Shown here: in pieces, positions 14,148 to 24,088 of the stretch | How the letters are laid out: each line of letters begins with the position of its first letter | Position numbering within the stretch: the stretch's first letter is position 1 | Virus record (IMG/VR): IMGVR_UViG_3300043420_000463 | Coordinates: 1 to 57,792 of that record | DNA length: 57,792 bases | Strand: one strand, 5' to 3' | Origin: a virus | Translations under genes and position numbers: made by a program | Notes under the pieces: model-generated | What the model was told of the DNA's origin: nothing | The model's input: the letters and a program-made list of their open reading frames with translations, nothing else | The model's database searches: none

Positions 14148-16353
14148 AGGCAGGGGTTCTTGTGCTTGTCAAACCAGGATCTGTGCTTGCTGGAACACCA
14201 GTATATTTTTCACGGGTGGCGTTGTAGTTTTGGAATACTTGTGCTGCTGTTAGTGCTCTTGGATAGATACGAACTTCTCCAATTCTACCGTCAAAATCAA
14301 CAGATGAACCAGTAAAACTATCTCCACCAAATTCTAAATTGCTATAACTATTACTTTGAGAGTAATCGCCCGAACCAAATGTGCCTGCTACAGCTCCAGT
14401 ATCAGATGAACCATTAGTTAGTTGAGAATTTAAATAAATTCCTAAAGATTTTGACGATGAATTGAAAACTAAACTGATATGATACCAAGTATTATTTGTT
14501 ATATTAGATGGAGAAGAATCCCAATAAAGATAATTGCCACCAACTCCTCTACTTATCTGAACACTTATTAGCGTTCCATCTGACGAACCCAGAGCTCCAG
14601 ATTCCATAACTCTTGAAGAAATTCCAACAACGCTACTATTTCCACCTGTAGAGAATATCGTTCTTCTATCACTCAATAGATCTACGTATATCCAGTATTC
14701 CATAGTCCAATCAGTAGATCCATTATGTAAGAAATTCCAATCTCCTATTGATCCTACTGTAATTTTATCTCCATTAGTTCCATCAAACTCCCAGTATCCA
14801 GCGGCGTTGTAGGTGGCACCATTCACTACACCGTCATTACCTTTACCAGATTGATCTAACCAATCACCACTACCAGAATAAACATCACCCAACAGGTTCA
14901 ACTCTTGGAAGTCAGCAGGTCTAATAGCAGGGCTACCGCTATACTCAAAGCTATCAGCACTATCCATCTGTCTCTTCTTGTTAGAGACCTGAGTAGCAAG
15001 GTCATCAAAGAGTAGTTTGTTAGCGTTGAATGGATAGGTGATGAGATCGCTGGTGTCGTTTCTTACAGAACCGTCAGATATTTTACCGATGACATCGGAT
15101 GCTATGAAACCAGTGCCTACGTATTGATAATCAATTAAGGTTGCCGTCCCATCATTATATTGAAAGTCTCCAAGACCATTACCAGTGGTACTTAGTTTGC
15201 CATAAGTGTATGTGGCATCAGTGTTAGATCCAGCATCGAATAGAAAATAAATAAATGCTCCCTCATTATCGAGAGAAGGATTTGATAATACAGAAGACCC
15301 TTGATCAATACTTCTTCTCCAAACAAGGTCTCCTTTTTTATTGTAGTTTGATAGGTATATTTCGTCTGCTCCTAAAGCAAAATAATATGAGGCTACCGTA
15401 ACAGATTCTGTCACACTGTTAACAGTTAATCCTACATGCTGTATGTCTGGTGCTGATGCTCCTACAGGAAGATTGGTTTCTTTTTGCCAGATCATATTAC
15501 CTTCGGCAGTGTATTTAATTACAAAAGAATTTCTAAGTACAGTACCGACAACATAAATCTGTCCCTTGTCATCTATCTTGACGTTGGTTGCTTTTACATT
15601 TAGTACTCCAAGAGGAAATGTAGTATCTTGAGATGAGAGTGTTCTATCCCATAGAACCTCACCTGTATTTGTATCAATCTTGATAATGTATCCTTTGTTG
15701 GCAGTGTCGTCTTCAAGATATCCAACAGCAACTACTTCTCCTCTGTCGTTGGCATCGATTTTTGTGAGAACAACATCTCTACCTAACATGAATGCTGACT
15801 TGCCCCAACCAGGATTGCCATTAGCATCAAACTTTTCTACAAATGCTTGTGCTTCCCCCGATGTGGGTGTATTTCCACAAGCATAGTATTGTCCGTTGCT
15901 GTCTGATGTGACGCCCGTATATTCTACATCACCACTATTGGTAGTAGATTGCCAATCAATTACACCACCATTAGAATACTTAGCAATCCAAGGTACATCA
16001 CCAGTCTTACCAACAACAATTAGATTGTCGTTGCTATCCAACTCCATAGCACGAAGAGTTGTATTGACACCTGCTGATGGTGCTTCTACTCTTACACCCC
16101 ACTCAGCAGTTCCAGCATTATCTCTCTTTTCAAACCAACCAAATCCTTTGTTAGGAACAAGATTGGTATCTAATGCTGTTCCTGATAGTAAATACCTATC
16201 ATCAGATTCGTTATATTTTATTTCTGCTGGTACGTAACTATTGTTTGTCGTTAAGGATTGATCAATCAACTTGAAGAAGTTAGTAACAAGTTGTGATCCA
16301 GATGAACCTAATAAGAATAGGTTTCTGGCAGGACTATTAATTCCAATTGGCAT
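14146..16353 (-). CDS. Tail-fibre/adhesin with propeller-like repeats and a C-terminal LamG-like domain
   Basis: A 735-residue protein with two regions. Residues about 50-400 hold recurring units such as DSNDNLIVVGKTG, IDANDRGEVVAVGY and IDDKGQIYVVGTV, each followed by a W-containing strand; this is the pattern of beta-propeller (SBBP/PQQ-like) repeats. Residues about 495-705 look like a LamG/concanavalin-like jelly roll: LDQSGKGNDGVVNGATY, then WTMEYWIYV, NTWYHISLVF and FDGRIGEVRIYPRALTAAQV. LamG domains bind glycans, so host receptor recognition is likely. It lies between two other large structural genes in one unit. Confidence 0.78.
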   Translation of the reverse strand: MPIGINSPARNLFLLGSSGSQLVTNFFKLIDQSLTTNNSYVPAEIKYNESDDRYLLSGTALDTNLVPNKGFGWFEKRDNAGTAEWGVRVEAPSAGVNTTLRAMELDSNDNLIVVGKTGDVPWIAKYSNGGVIDWQSTTNSGDVEYTGVTSDSNGQYYACGNTPTSGEAQAFVEKFDANGNPGWGKSAFMLGRDVVLTKIDANDRGEVVAVGYLEDDTANKGYIIKIDTNTGEVLWDRTLSSQDTTFPLGVLNVKATNVKIDDKGQIYVVGTVLRNSFVIKYTAEGNMIWQKETNLPVGASAPDIQHVGLTVNSVTESVTVASYYFALGADEIYLSNYNKKGDLVWRRSIDQGSSVLSNPSLDNEGAFIYFLFDAGSNTDATYTYGKLSTTGNGLGDFQYNDGTATLIDYQYVGTGFIASDVIGKISDGSVRNDTSDLITYPFNANKLLFDDLATQVSNKKRQMDSADSFEYSGSPAIRPADFQELNLLGDVYSGSGDWLDQSGKGNDGVVNGATYNAAGYWEFDGTNGDKITVGSIGDWNFLHNGSTDWTMEYWIYVDLLSDRRTIFSTGGNSSVVGISSRVMESGALGSSDGTLISVQISRGVGGNYLYWDSSPSNITNNTWYHISLVFNSSSKSLGIYLNSQLTNGSSDTGAVAGTFGSGDYSQSNSYSNLEFGGDSFTGSSVDFDGRIGEVRIYPRALTAAQVFQNYNATREKYTGVPASTDPGLTSTRTPA

Positions 16354-16365
16354 CGATCGTTATCC

Positions 16366-19300
16366 TCAGCTGAAGTCTGTGTTACCTTGTCCAAATACCT
16401 GGATAGTTCCAGATCCGTCCTTGATGATAATGAATGTTAAGATGTCAGTGTTGTTTGTTGGCGTTGGTGGTGAACCTCCAGACCATTTTACACCGTTGGT
16501 GACATCGTTACCATCTACACTACAGGCATCTCCGTAGAGAGCAGATGTGTTGGAATCTAAAACTAGAGTTAGAGTTAAAGACTCACCATTATTTAGACCT
16601 ACGTTGGTGAATGCCCACTTGCTAATTGCTGCTGCTGTTGGTGTACCACAGATCGTGTTAGATGTAGCAGTATTAATTGTAAGAACACCAGAACCATCGG
16701 GTGCCAATGAAGTACCAAAGTTATTGTCGTTACTCTCTTTAATTCTTCCGCCAAATGCTGCCGCCCCAGAAACAGTTAATCCAGTTAGTGTGCCGACAGA
16801 TGTTAACGAAGAATTAACAACGGTTGTTCCTAGAGTAGTTCCACTTAGTAATACTGTACCTTGGATAGCGATGTGTCTATTTGTTTTAATCTCTAAGTTT
16901 TCTGAGAAGACCCAATACTTATCTGTTCTTGTGTTGTCATATAGAATTGTTTTGTTTGTGGTGGTTCCTTTGAGAATTAATCCACCTCCATTAGCTGCTT
17001 CATCAGTTGGACCTAGTGCTTCAAATACAGCAGTTCCACTAGCACCACTGACAGCATTGGAAAGCTCTACGATACCATTTTCAGTGTCTACACTGACAAC
17101 TCTTGTTGTTCCTACTGGCAAAGAAGTGCCATTGATTACATTCACTGTCATTCCAGGAACAACACCAGTCAAAACTTCTACATTGGTGACAAAAGTACTA
17201 CCACTAGTTACGTTGCCAGCAAACTCTGCTAGTTGAACTGCTGCTAACTCTAGAGCATTATCGTCAATTTGGATGTTTTGTACATTAATAGAAGTAGTTG
17301 TACCATTAACTGTGAGGTTTCCGTCAACTGTTAAAGCTCCTCCGACATTTAAATTATTTTCAATAGTTACATTGTAACCATTATCACCTCTAATCCATGT
17401 GCCTGCTACTCTACTTCCAGAAACTTCAGTGGCACTACCAATAACTAATTGATTGCTGCCTCCAGAACTTGGTGGAGCATACGTTGGACCATTGAGAGAA
17501 TTGATTGGTCTTCCACTACCAATTAAAACATTACCGTTGCCAGTCATATTATAACCAGCAAAGGCACCGATACAAACGTTATCATTTCCGTTGATAGCAC
17601 CATACATGGCACTATTACCAACAGAAACGTTGTTATCTCCACCTTCTGAGTTTAAGCTGGCATCTTTACCAATAGCAACATTATTATCTCCAACGTCAGA
17701 AAGTCTCAGTGCTCCATCACCGATAGCAACATTACCTAAACCAGATACGTTTGATGCTAAAGCTTGGTATCCAACACCTACGTTTTGAGAACCGCCTTGG
17801 TTTGCTGATAAAACTTCAACTCCAAAAGCAGTGTTGCTAGCAACGGCAGAGTTTCCTCTGCCAACTGTCATTGGATTGTTACTGGTTCCACGGATAGTGA
17901 TGTCAGCACTATCAAAATTAGTAACACCGTTTACTAATAAGGTATTACCATCGTTGGTATTTAAGATAACGTCTCCATCTACATCAAGATTGTGTTTGAT
18001 GGTTGTTGTGCCTGTAGCAGCACCCATGTTAATAGCAGTAGCAGCACCGAAAGCATTGATAGTAGTTGCTGTTCCGTTAAATACCCCAAATGATGTTGAT
18101 GTTGTATTGACACCAGTAATGAACACTGGAGTGGTGTTAAATACAACAGCACCGTTACCAGTAGGATCACTTAACACACCTCTAAGTTGGGTTGATGTTG
18201 TTGTTGAGAAATCACCTAAGTTGTTAGATGAATACCTAATGACAGCACCAGCTCCACCACCATTACCGAAGTTTACGGTTGCCCCATCAGTACCAGATAG
18301 TGTTACAGAATTATTTACTGTTAAAGTTTTTTGATCAGCAAAGTCTAGGGTAGAACCAATACAACTAGAAATAGTTAGACCATTAATTGTAGTGTTAGTT
18401 ACAGTACCAATGTTTGTTGTTCCTGTAAAAGATGCTCCTGATAGAGTCTTGTTTGTCAACGTCTGTGTTTCTGATTCTGTAACTAATCTTCTAGCAACTC
18501 CTCCATTATCTAATGTTCTGAAGTACCCACCACTTTCAAACCATTGGAGTTGAATCCATGTTTGTACTACTCCTTCCGAGTTTGAAGTTCTGTTGATTTG
18601 AATGCCACCATTGGCTCCAGTTAAACTAGCACCTTTTCTTAGTTCGATAATGGGATCTGCAACTTGTAGAATGGTACTTTCTAATGTTGTTGTAGAACCA
18701 GTTACATTTAAATTGCCGTCAATTGTTACTGATGTTCCATTGTCACTAATTAAACTATTAACTAATTGGGTATTAGCACCATCCCATTTTAATAGAGTTT
18801 GATCTACTAGAGAACTGGCATTCTTTAATTGGAATTCGTTATCTGATAAAATGATGCCGTTATTAGCGTCAAGCCCTGCTCCAGTATCTGTATTTGTTGC
18901 CGAGATATCAATAGTTACTACTCCAGTATCTGGATCAGTTGTTTGTGTTAACTGAGCAGCACTAGACGCTGTAAATCTAAAGTCTCCAGATGCTAAAGCA
19001 AACGTACCATTACTAGCAACAGATCCTATCTTAGTAATTGTATCTGTATTGAAGGCATCAATTTCAATTGTGTTGCCATTTTGGACAACAGAAACTGAAC
19101 TGTCTCTATGTGATCCTCCGATTAAAGTTACATCGGTATTAGAAGTTCCTGTGTTTGATGGGACAAAAGTTCCAGATGCTCCACCTTTAATTCTGGTTAC
19201 AGTGTCGGCAGAACTTATGGTAATTTCTGGATCTCCAGTGGTTTGATTTGGAGACTGAGAAATAGTTGTAGCTCCAGACTGAAGAAGAGTGATGTTAGTG

Positions 19301-20046
19301 TTTGTGTTATCATTTGGTATGTAACTAGCAGAAGTTCCAACACGTAGTTTTGTTCTTGTATCTGTATCTGTACCATCAATTGTGATAGTAGTACCAGACA
19401 TGCTCACACTGGCAGCATTAATGCCAACGATTTCAATATCACCAGAACTAGGAGATCCTCCAGAAGCATTCAAAGTTGTAATTGTATCAGCATCTTCTAC
19501 TGTTCCTGAAATTATAATGCTGTCTTCATCTCTGGTGATCTGTAAGTCTAATCCTTTGTATCCAGATGGTATGCTTGAAGGGGAAGAAACGGCAATCTTT
19601 ACATCATCAGTTCCGCTACCAGATCCTCCAGCAGTTAATCTGATAATTTTTTCGTTGGCATTGATAGCATCTACTGCCGAAACACTATATGTTGTGTTAT
19701 TATCTGGTGTAATTATTGTGCCACCCAAATTAACGGTGGTTCCATTAATATTAATACCTGGATTAATTAAAGCACTGTTTGGTATATTTGTTATTGTATT
19801 AGTTGATCCAGAAATAATACAAGTTTCGAAGATTTTATTGGTTACTGTTTGTGATGCAGTTAGATATACATCTCCAGGATCATCCCAGGTAACAACACCA
19901 CCATCACTCTTGAGGTATTGTCCACTGGTTCCAGTGTTTCCATTGACGGCAATGCCATTGCCAGTCAAATCTAAATTGTCTCCCGAAGACATCTCTTCAA
20001 TCTTTCGGGAAGTCTCGTTAACAATTAACGGAAAGCGGTCTGCCAT
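16366..20046 (-). CDS. Long tail-fibre-like protein with YadA-head-type repeats
   Basis: A 1226-residue protein. The N-terminus MADRFPLIVNETSRKIEEM is, from memory, the conserved virion-attachment end of cyanophage fibre proteins. Residues about 150-380 repeat a Thr/Asp unit (DTxTxxRVGTSASYIP and similar). Residues about 745-845 carry 15-20-residue units of the type NVAIGxxA and NVSVGNSAM, the left-handed beta-roll seen in YadA-type heads. Later parts hold more repeats (SGTTLGTTVV). Trimeric fibre is the likely form. It is the first gene of the minus-strand unit, behind two tandem late-type boxes. Confidence 0.78.
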   Translation of the reverse strand: MADRFPLIVNETSRKIEEMSSGDNLDLTGNGIAVNGNTGTSGQYLKSDGGVVTWDDPGDVYLTASQTVTNKIFETCIISGSTNTITNIPNSALINPGININGTTVNLGGTIITPDNNTTYSVSAVDAINANEKIIRLTAGGSGSGTDDVKIAVSSPSSIPSGYKGLDLQITRDEDSIIISGTVEDADTITTLNASGGSPSSGDIEIVGINAASVSMSGTTITIDGTDTDTRTKLRVGTSASYIPNDNTNTNITLLQSGATTISQSPNQTTGDPEITISSADTVTRIKGGASGTFVPSNTGTSNTDVTLIGGSHRDSSVSVVQNGNTIEIDAFNTDTITKIGSVASNGTFALASGDFRFTASSAAQLTQTTDPDTGVVTIDISATNTDTGAGLDANNGIILSDNEFQLKNASSLVDQTLLKWDGANTQLVNSLISDNGTSVTIDGNLNVTGSTTTLESTILQVADPIIELRKGASLTGANGGIQINRTSNSEGVVQTWIQLQWFESGGYFRTLDNGGVARRLVTESETQTLTNKTLSGASFTGTTNIGTVTNTTINGLTISSCIGSTLDFADQKTLTVNNSVTLSGTDGATVNFGNGGGAGAVIRYSSNNLGDFSTTTSTQLRGVLSDPTGNGAVVFNTTPVFITGVNTTSTSFGVFNGTATTINAFGAATAINMGAATGTTTIKHNLDVDGDVILNTNDGNTLLVNGVTNFDSADITIRGTSNNPMTVGRGNSAVASNTAFGVEVLSANQGGSQNVGVGYQALASNVSGLGNVAIGDGALRLSDVGDNNVAIGKDASLNSEGGDNNVSVGNSAMYGAINGNDNVCIGAFAGYNMTGNGNVLIGSGRPINSLNGPTYAPPSSGGSNQLVIGSATEVSGSRVAGTWIRGDNGYNVTIENNLNVGGALTVDGNLTVNGTTTSINVQNIQIDDNALELAAVQLAEFAGNVTSGSTFVTNVEVLTGVVPGMTVNVINGTSLPVGTTRVVSVDTENGIVELSNAVSGASGTAVFEALGPTDEAANGGGLILKGTTTNKTILYDNTRTDKYWVFSENLEIKTNRHIAIQGTVLLSGTTLGTTVVNSSLTSVGTLTGLTVSGAAAFGGRIKESNDNNFGTSLAPDGSGVLTINTATSNTICGTPTAAAISKWAFTNVGLNNGESLTLTLVLDSNTSALYGDACSVDGNDVTNGVKWSGGSPPTPTNNTDILTFIIIKDGSGTIQVFGQGNTDFS

Positions 20047-20078
20047 TACACTAAGCTGCTGGTATTTCTTCGTTCAAC

Positions 20079-20101
20079 TATTTATAGGGGTCGTATTTAT
20101 A
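20079..20101 (-). promoter_or_regulatory. Tandem late-type promoter boxes
   Basis: On the minus strand TATAAATA occurs twice, at 20101-20094 and 20086-20079, both exact matches to the T4 late consensus. They lie 33 and 48 bases before the long fibre gene. This is the best late-promoter site in the window. Confidence 0.65.
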
Positions 20102-20162
20102 AGGAAACATCGTGCCAGATTATGAAGTGGCACAATAGGTACAAATACTCCTTCTTTGGGGC

Positions 20163-20191
20163 TTGACGCTTCTCGGGCACCGTGCTACAAT
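20163..20191 (+). promoter_or_regulatory. Sigma70-type promoter of psbA
   Basis: TTGACG (20163-20168), 17-base spacer, TACAAT (20186-20191). The transcript would have a leader of about 165 bases. An AATAAATA-like late box overlaps the -10, so use by both early and late systems is possible. Confidence 0.75.
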
Positions 20192-20361
20192 AAATAGGTA
20201 AACAAATGTTAAGGACCTTTAAGGATTCGTTACATTGTTAAACACCCCTTAAACCGAGACCTATAGGGTGTATAAAACACGTCTCTCATATCCCGCCTGA
20301 GGGTGGCGGGAGCATAGTACCTCCACCATTTCCCTGATGGACTTACTACTTGTTTGTAACA
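20192..20361 (+). promoter_or_regulatory. Structured psbA 5' leader
   Basis: This gene-free stretch, together with the divergent promoters at 20047-20191, fills 315 bases between the fibre gene and psbA. It holds two hairpins: ACACCC (20242-20247) with GGGTGT, and CCCGCC with GGCGGG (about 20298-20316). Long structured leaders of psbA may set mRNA stability or light-dependent translation, but no known riboswitch is recognised. Confidence 0.4.
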
Positions 20362-21441
20362 ATGACTGCTACACTTTCACAACAACGCTCTACTAACACC
20401 TGGGAACAGTTCTGTAACTGGGTGACCTCTACTGACAACCGTCTGTATGTCGGTTGGTTCGGTGTTCTGATGATCCCTTGTCTGCTTGCTGCTACGACAT
20501 GTTTCATCATCGCTTTCATCGGTGCTCCCCCAGTGGACATCGATGGTATCCGTGAACCCGTCGCTGGTTCACTCATGTACGGAAACAACATCATCTCTGG
20601 TGCTGTTATCCCTTCAAGCAACGCTATTGGTCTTCACTTTTATCCCATCTGGGAAGCAGCTTCTCTCGATGAGTGGCTCTACAACGGTGGTCCTTTCCAA
20701 CTTGTTGTCTTCCACTTCCTGATTGGCATCTATGCTTACATGGGTCGTGAGTGGGAACTCTCTTACCGTCTGGGGATGCGTCCTTGGATCTGTGTTGCTT
20801 ACTCGGCACCAGTTGCTGCTGCTTCTGCTGTCTTCCTGATCTACCCCTTCGGTCAGGGCTCCTTCTCCGATGCTATGCCCCTGGGTATCAGTGGCACCTT
20901 TAACTACATGCTTGTCTTCCAAGCAGAGCACAACATCCTGATGCACCCCTTCCACATGCTTGGTGTGGCTGGTGTGTTCGGTGGTTCTCTCTTCTCGGCA
21001 ATGCACGGTTCTCTGGTTACTTCCTCGCTGGTTCGTGAAACCACTGAGAACGAGTCACAGAACTATGGTTACAAGTTCGGTCAAGAAGAAGAGACCTACA
21101 ACATTGTTGCTGCTCATGGATACTTTGGTCGTTTGATCTTCCAGTATGCTTCCTTTAATAATTCTCGCTCTCTTCACTTCTTCCTTGCTGCTTGGCCAGT
21201 TGTAGGTATTTGGTTCACCGCTCTGGGTGTTTCGACCATGGCATTCAACCTCAACGGTTTCAACTTCAACCAGTCGATTGTTGATAGTCAAGGTCGTGTC
21301 CTGAACACTTGGGCAGACGTTCTTAACCGTGCTGGTCTGGGTATGGAAGTGATGCACGAGCGTAATGCTCACAACTTCCCTCTCGATCTTGCTACTGCTG
21401 AGAACACTCCTGTTGCTCTCACTGCTCCTAGCATTGGTTGA
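20362..21441 (+). CDS. psbA: Photosystem II D1 protein
   Basis: Full-length D1 of 359 residues, the reaction-centre subunit that binds P680, the pheophytin, QB and the Mn4Ca cluster in the thylakoid membrane. By direct count Tyr161, Asp170, Glu189, His190, His198, His215, His252, Ser264 and His272 are all present, as are the C-terminal ligands His332, Glu333, His337, Asp342 and Ala344 with a 15-residue tail to be removed. Residue 130 is Glu (YMGREWELS), the high-light D1 form. It is supplied to replace photodamaged host D1. No intron is present. ATG 20362 gives the standard MTATLSQQ start. Its own promoter and terminator flank it. Confidence 0.98.
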   Translation: MTATLSQQRSTNTWEQFCNWVTSTDNRLYVGWFGVLMIPCLLAATTCFIIAFIGAPPVDIDGIREPVAGSLMYGNNIISGAVIPSSNAIGLHFYPIWEAASLDEWLYNGGPFQLVVFHFLIGIYAYMGREWELSYRLGMRPWICVAYSAPVAAASAVFLIYPFGQGSFSDAMPLGISGTFNYMLVFQAEHNILMHPFHMLGVAGVFGGSLFSAMHGSLVTSSLVRETTENESQNYGYKFGQEEETYNIVAAHGYFGRLIFQYASFNNSRSLHFFLAAWPVVGIWFTALGVSTMAFNLNGFNFNQSIVDSQGRVLNTWADVLNRAGLGMEVMHERNAHNFPLDLATAENTPVALTAPSIG

Positions 21442-21460
21442 GTTAAATAAAATAAACTTC

Positions 21461-21487
21461 AGGGGGTCTTCGGACCCCTTTTCTTTT
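21461..21487 (+). terminator. Rho-independent terminator after psbA
   Basis: GGGGTC (21463-21468), loop TTCG, GACCCC (21473-21478), then TTTTCTTTT. The stable TTCG loop makes it strong; it may partly separate psbA from psbD. Confidence 0.85.
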
Positions 21488-21498
21488 CAGGAGGTATA

Positions 21499-22560
21499 AT
21501 GGTTTCATCAACACTTTCACAACCAATTAAACAACGAGGATGGTTCGATGTCCTGGATGACTGGCTTAAGAGAGATCGCTTTGTATTTGTGGGTTGGTCT
21601 GGACTACTTCTTTTTCCCACTGCTTATCTCGCAATTGGTGGCTGGCTTACTGGTACAACGTTTGTTACGAGCTGGTATACCCACGGGCTTGCCTCTAGTT
21701 ATCTTGAAGGCGCTAATTTCCTTACGGCAGCTGTGTCAACTCCTGCTGACGCTATGGGTCATTCTCTTCTTCTACTTTGGGGTCCTGAGTCTCAGGGAGA
21801 TTTTGTCAGGTGGCTCCAACTTGGGGGACTCTGGCCTTTTGTGGCGCTCCACGGAGCCTTTGCTCTCATAGGTTTTATGCTTCGCCAGTTTGAGATTGCT
21901 CGCCTGGTAGGTATCAGACCCTATAACGCCATTGCTTTTTCGGGTCCTATCGCTGTGTTCGTCAGCGTGTTCCTGATGTATCCTCTGGGTCAATCCAGTT
22001 GGTTCTTTGCTCCATCGTTCGGTGTGGCAGCAATCTTCAGGTTCCTGCTGTTCCTTCAAGGGTTCCACAACTGGACTCTCAACCCCTTCCATATGATGGG
22101 AGTGGCAGGTATCCTAGGTGGCGCTCTTCTTTCTGCTATTCATGGAGTAACTGTAGAAAATACTTTGTATCAAGATGGTGAGCAAGCAAATACTTTTAAG
22201 GCATTTGATTCTACTCAGGAAGAAGAGACTTATTCAATGGTTACAGCAAACCGATTCTGGTCTCAGATTTTTGGTATTGCTTTCAGCAACAAACGTTGGC
22301 TTCATTTCTTTATGCTATTCGTTCCAGTTATGGGACTTTGGACATCCAGCATTGGCATCATTGGTCTGGCTCTTAATCTTCGTGCTTACGATTTCGTTTC
22401 TCAGGAGGTCCGAGCGGCTGAAGATCCAGAGTTTGAAACGTTCTATACTAAAAACATCCTTCTCAACGAAGGATTGAGAGCATGGTTGGCACCAGTCGAT
22501 CAACCACATGAAAACTTTGTTTTTCCTGAAGAAGTCTTGCCAAGAGGCAACGCTCTGTGA
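21499..22560 (+). CDS. psbD: Photosystem II D2 protein
   Basis: Full-length D2 of 353 residues, the partner of D1 in the photosystem II core. It has five transmembrane helices and the cofactor motifs: [18 protein letters not shown] in helix [15 protein letters not shown] with the Tyr-D partner and chlorophyll histidines, [12 protein letters not shown], and [12 protein letters not shown] for iron/QA binding. AGGAGG lies just before ATG. Carrying psbD as well as psbA is characteristic of broad-host cyanomyoviruses. It has no clear promoter of its own, so it is probably expressed by read-through of the psbA terminator. Confidence 0.97.
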   Translation: MVSSTLSQPIKQRGWFDVLDDWLKRDRFVFVGWSGLLLFPTAYLAIGGWLTGTTFVTSWYTHGLASSYLEGANFLTAAVSTPADAMGHSLLLLWGPESQGDFVRWLQLGGLWPFVALHGAFALIGFMLRQFEIARLVGIRPYNAIAFSGPIAVFVSVFLMYPLGQSSWFFAPSFGVAAIFRFLLFLQGFHNWTLNPFHMMGVAGILGGALLSAIHGVTVENTLYQDGEQANTFKAFDSTQEEETYSMVTANRFWSQIFGIAFSNKRWLHFFMLFVPVMGLWTSSIGIIGLALNLRAYDFVSQEVRAAEDPEFETFYTKNILLNEGLRAWLAPVDQPHENFVFPEEVLPRGNAL

Positions 22561-22566
22561 TATACT

Positions 22567-22592
22567 AGGGGGGTCAAACGACCCTCTTTTTT
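22567..22592 (+). terminator. Rho-independent terminator after psbD
   Basis: GGGTC-AAAC-GACCC with extra flanking pairs (22567-22575 with 22580-22588), followed by a T run that directly touches the next ATG at 22593. Confidence 0.8.
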
Positions 22593-22850
22593 ATGGACAT
22601 TGAACTGTATACTCTACGTGGTTGTGGTAACTGTACTAAGATGAAGGAACTTCTTAAACGAGCAGATGTTCCCTACACAGAGAAGATGATTCCGAATGAC
22701 ATTACCAAAGCAGATATCTATGAGAATTATCCTTCTATGATTAACAAAGGATTTCCTCAAATTGTTATTGATGGTGAAGTTATTGGTGGTCTTGTAGAAG
22801 CAGTCACGTATTTTGTAAAGAATAAATTGATTACACGTGCTTCAAGATGA
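22593..22850 (+). CDS. Glutaredoxin-like thiol oxidoreductase
   Basis: An 85-residue thioredoxin-fold protein with CGNC as active site (LRGCGNCTKMKELLKR), the cis-Pro in KGFPQIVID and the GGLVEAV end. It differs from the CPYC glutaredoxin at 7178 and is a separate acquisition. The start codon touches the T run of a terminator, so there is no room for a Shine-Dalgarno on a transcript from upstream except by read-through. It overlaps the next gene by ATGA. Confidence 0.83.
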   Translation: MDIELYTLRGCGNCTKMKELLKRADVPYTEKMIPNDITKADIYENYPSMINKGFPQIVIDGEVIGGLVEAVTYFVKNKLITRASR

Positions 22851-23008
22851 GTCAGGAATTGAAGATAAATAGAGGTGTAGAGCTTATGCTCAGGAGGGAG
22901 AAGAAAGCACACGAGCCGAAAGGTTTAAAGTTCAATCACACAATCGCTCTCCTGGGTAAAAAATTCAATTTTAAATTTGAATTTTCTTGGGAGACAAATA
23001 GTAACTAA
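22847..23008 (+). CDS. Small basic hypothetical protein of 53 residues
   Basis: MSQELKINRGVELMLRREKK then a basic/aromatic end (KKFNFKFEFSWE). Not recognised. ATGA overlap with glutaredoxin supports it being translated. Confidence 0.6.
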   Translation: MSQELKINRGVELMLRREKKAHEPKGLKFNHTIALLGKKFNFKFEFSWETNSN

Positions 23009-23019
23009 GGAGTATTACT

Positions 23020-23241
23020 ATGTCTACCCCCGTAATTTTGTTCTTTTCGACAATCATCACTGCTTTATTTTTCCTAGTAGGTGTTACAATAGGTTGGACA
23101 GCAAATGACTTCCTGTACAACATGTTATCGAAAGATGAACTTCATCCAGAAATGTATGGAGATGATGGTATGGTTATCAATGAAGAGCTCTTAGCAGTAA
23201 GATTCGTAGAGGACGACGAAGACGAGGATGATTATTATTGA
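23020..23241 (+). CDS. Small membrane protein with acidic tail
   Basis: A 73-residue protein: residues 5-27 form one transmembrane helix (VILFFSTIITALFFLVGVTI), and the C-terminus is very acidic (VEDDEDEDDYY). AAGGAG lies seven bases before ATG. It overlaps the RNase H start by 14 bases. Not recognised; an inner-membrane anchor for replication or photosynthesis factors is only a guess. Confidence 0.7.
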   Translation: MSTPVILFFSTIITALFFLVGVTIGWTANDFLYNMLSKDELHPEMYGDDGMVINEELLAVRFVEDDEDEDDYY

Positions 23242-24088
23242 CATGAACCAGATTATGATTAGTAATCTGATGGTTCAACTGAAGAACGATTCGTTGAACG
23301 AAGACTTGGTAAGACACATGGTTCTTTCCTCCCTCTTTTCATATGAAAAACAATACACAGAAGAGTATGGCGAAATTGTTTTAGCATACGACTCTAAGCA
23401 TTATTGGAGGAAAGAAGTCTTTCCGTATTACAAACAAAACAGAAAGAAAGATCGTGAAAAATCTAATCACAACTGGACAAGTATCTTTGAAGTACTGAAT
23501 AAAATCAGGGATGAGATTAAAGAATATTTTCCATTCAAAGTGATTGAAGTTCATGGAGCAGAGGCAGATGATGTTATCTCTACTCTTTGTAAGAATAAAG
23601 GAACTCAAAAACTTTTGATTCTCTCTGGAGATAAAGACTTTATTCAGTTACAAAAATACCCAGGGGTTAAGCAGTTTAATCCTATTATGAAACGGGAAGT
23701 TACCCATGAAAATCCCCTTACATATGTGAAAGAACATATTATTAAGGGAGATAAGTCTGACGGCATTCCTAACTATCTTTCTTCTGATGATACATTTGTT
23801 TCTGGTGTTAGACAAAAACCTATTAGTAAAAAGAACTTAGATAAATGGGTAAAAGAATCTCCTCATCAGTTCTGTAAAACATCTGAAGACCTACAAAATT
23901 ATCATAGGAACCAAAGACTCATTGATTTTGATTGTATTCCTTTGGAAATAGAAGACAAAATTATGGATCTTTATCACTCTCTAAATAATAGTGAGAAGCA
24001 AGTGCCTTTAGAATATTTTCAACGTCATAAGTTGAATGATCTAATGGAGAAATATTTCTTTCGTAACCCTACACAATTTGCCAAATGA
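23228..24088 (+). CDS. rnh: RNase H-type 5'-3' nuclease of the FEN-1 family (T4 Rnh)
   Basis: A 286-residue homologue of T4 RNase H, a 5' to 3' flap/RNA-primer nuclease that removes RNA primers from Okazaki fragments with gp32. The acidic metal ligands are visible: IIIDMNQ at the start, VLAYDSK, the EADDVI cluster, LSGDKDFIQL and GDKSDGIPN. Length and order of motifs fit the family. It lies at the head of the replication-related block that ends at gp32, like the T4 rnh-dsbA-33-59-32 order but with metabolic genes inserted. Confidence 0.92.
   Translation: MIIIDMNQIMISNLMVQLKNDSLNEDLVRHMVLSSLFSYEKQYTEEYGEIVLAYDSKHYWRKEVFPYYKQNRKKDREKSNHNWTSIFEVLNKIRDEIKEYFPFKVIEVHGAEADDVISTLCKNKGTQKLLILSGDKDFIQLQKYPGVKQFNPIMKREVTHENPLTYVKEHIIKGDKSDGIPNYLSSDDTFVSGVRQKPISKKNLDKWVKESPHQFCKTSEDLQNYHRNQRLIDFDCIPLEIEDKIMDLYHSLNNSEKQVPLEYFQRHKLNDLMEKYFFRNPTQFAK

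Noticed and set aside
16547-17236. Long plus-strand frames within the minus-strand fibre genes (16547, 17831, 19382)
   Set aside because: Low-complexity complements (Val/Leu/Pro-rich) of Asn/Thr/Gly-rich fibre repeats; the minus-strand genes are continuous.
15800-20046. CRISPR-like spacing of repeats in the fibre gene
   Set aside because: The repeats are protein-level beta-roll units with codon-phase variation, not identical DNA repeats with unique spacers.
20192-20361. Antisense regulatory RNA to psbA, as described for another cyanophage
   Set aside because: No convincing minus-strand promoter and terminator pair could be identified around the psbA 5' end; expression data would be needed.
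20362-22560. Intron or homing endonuclease in psbA/psbD
   Set aside because: Both genes are uninterrupted and full length with all expected residues.
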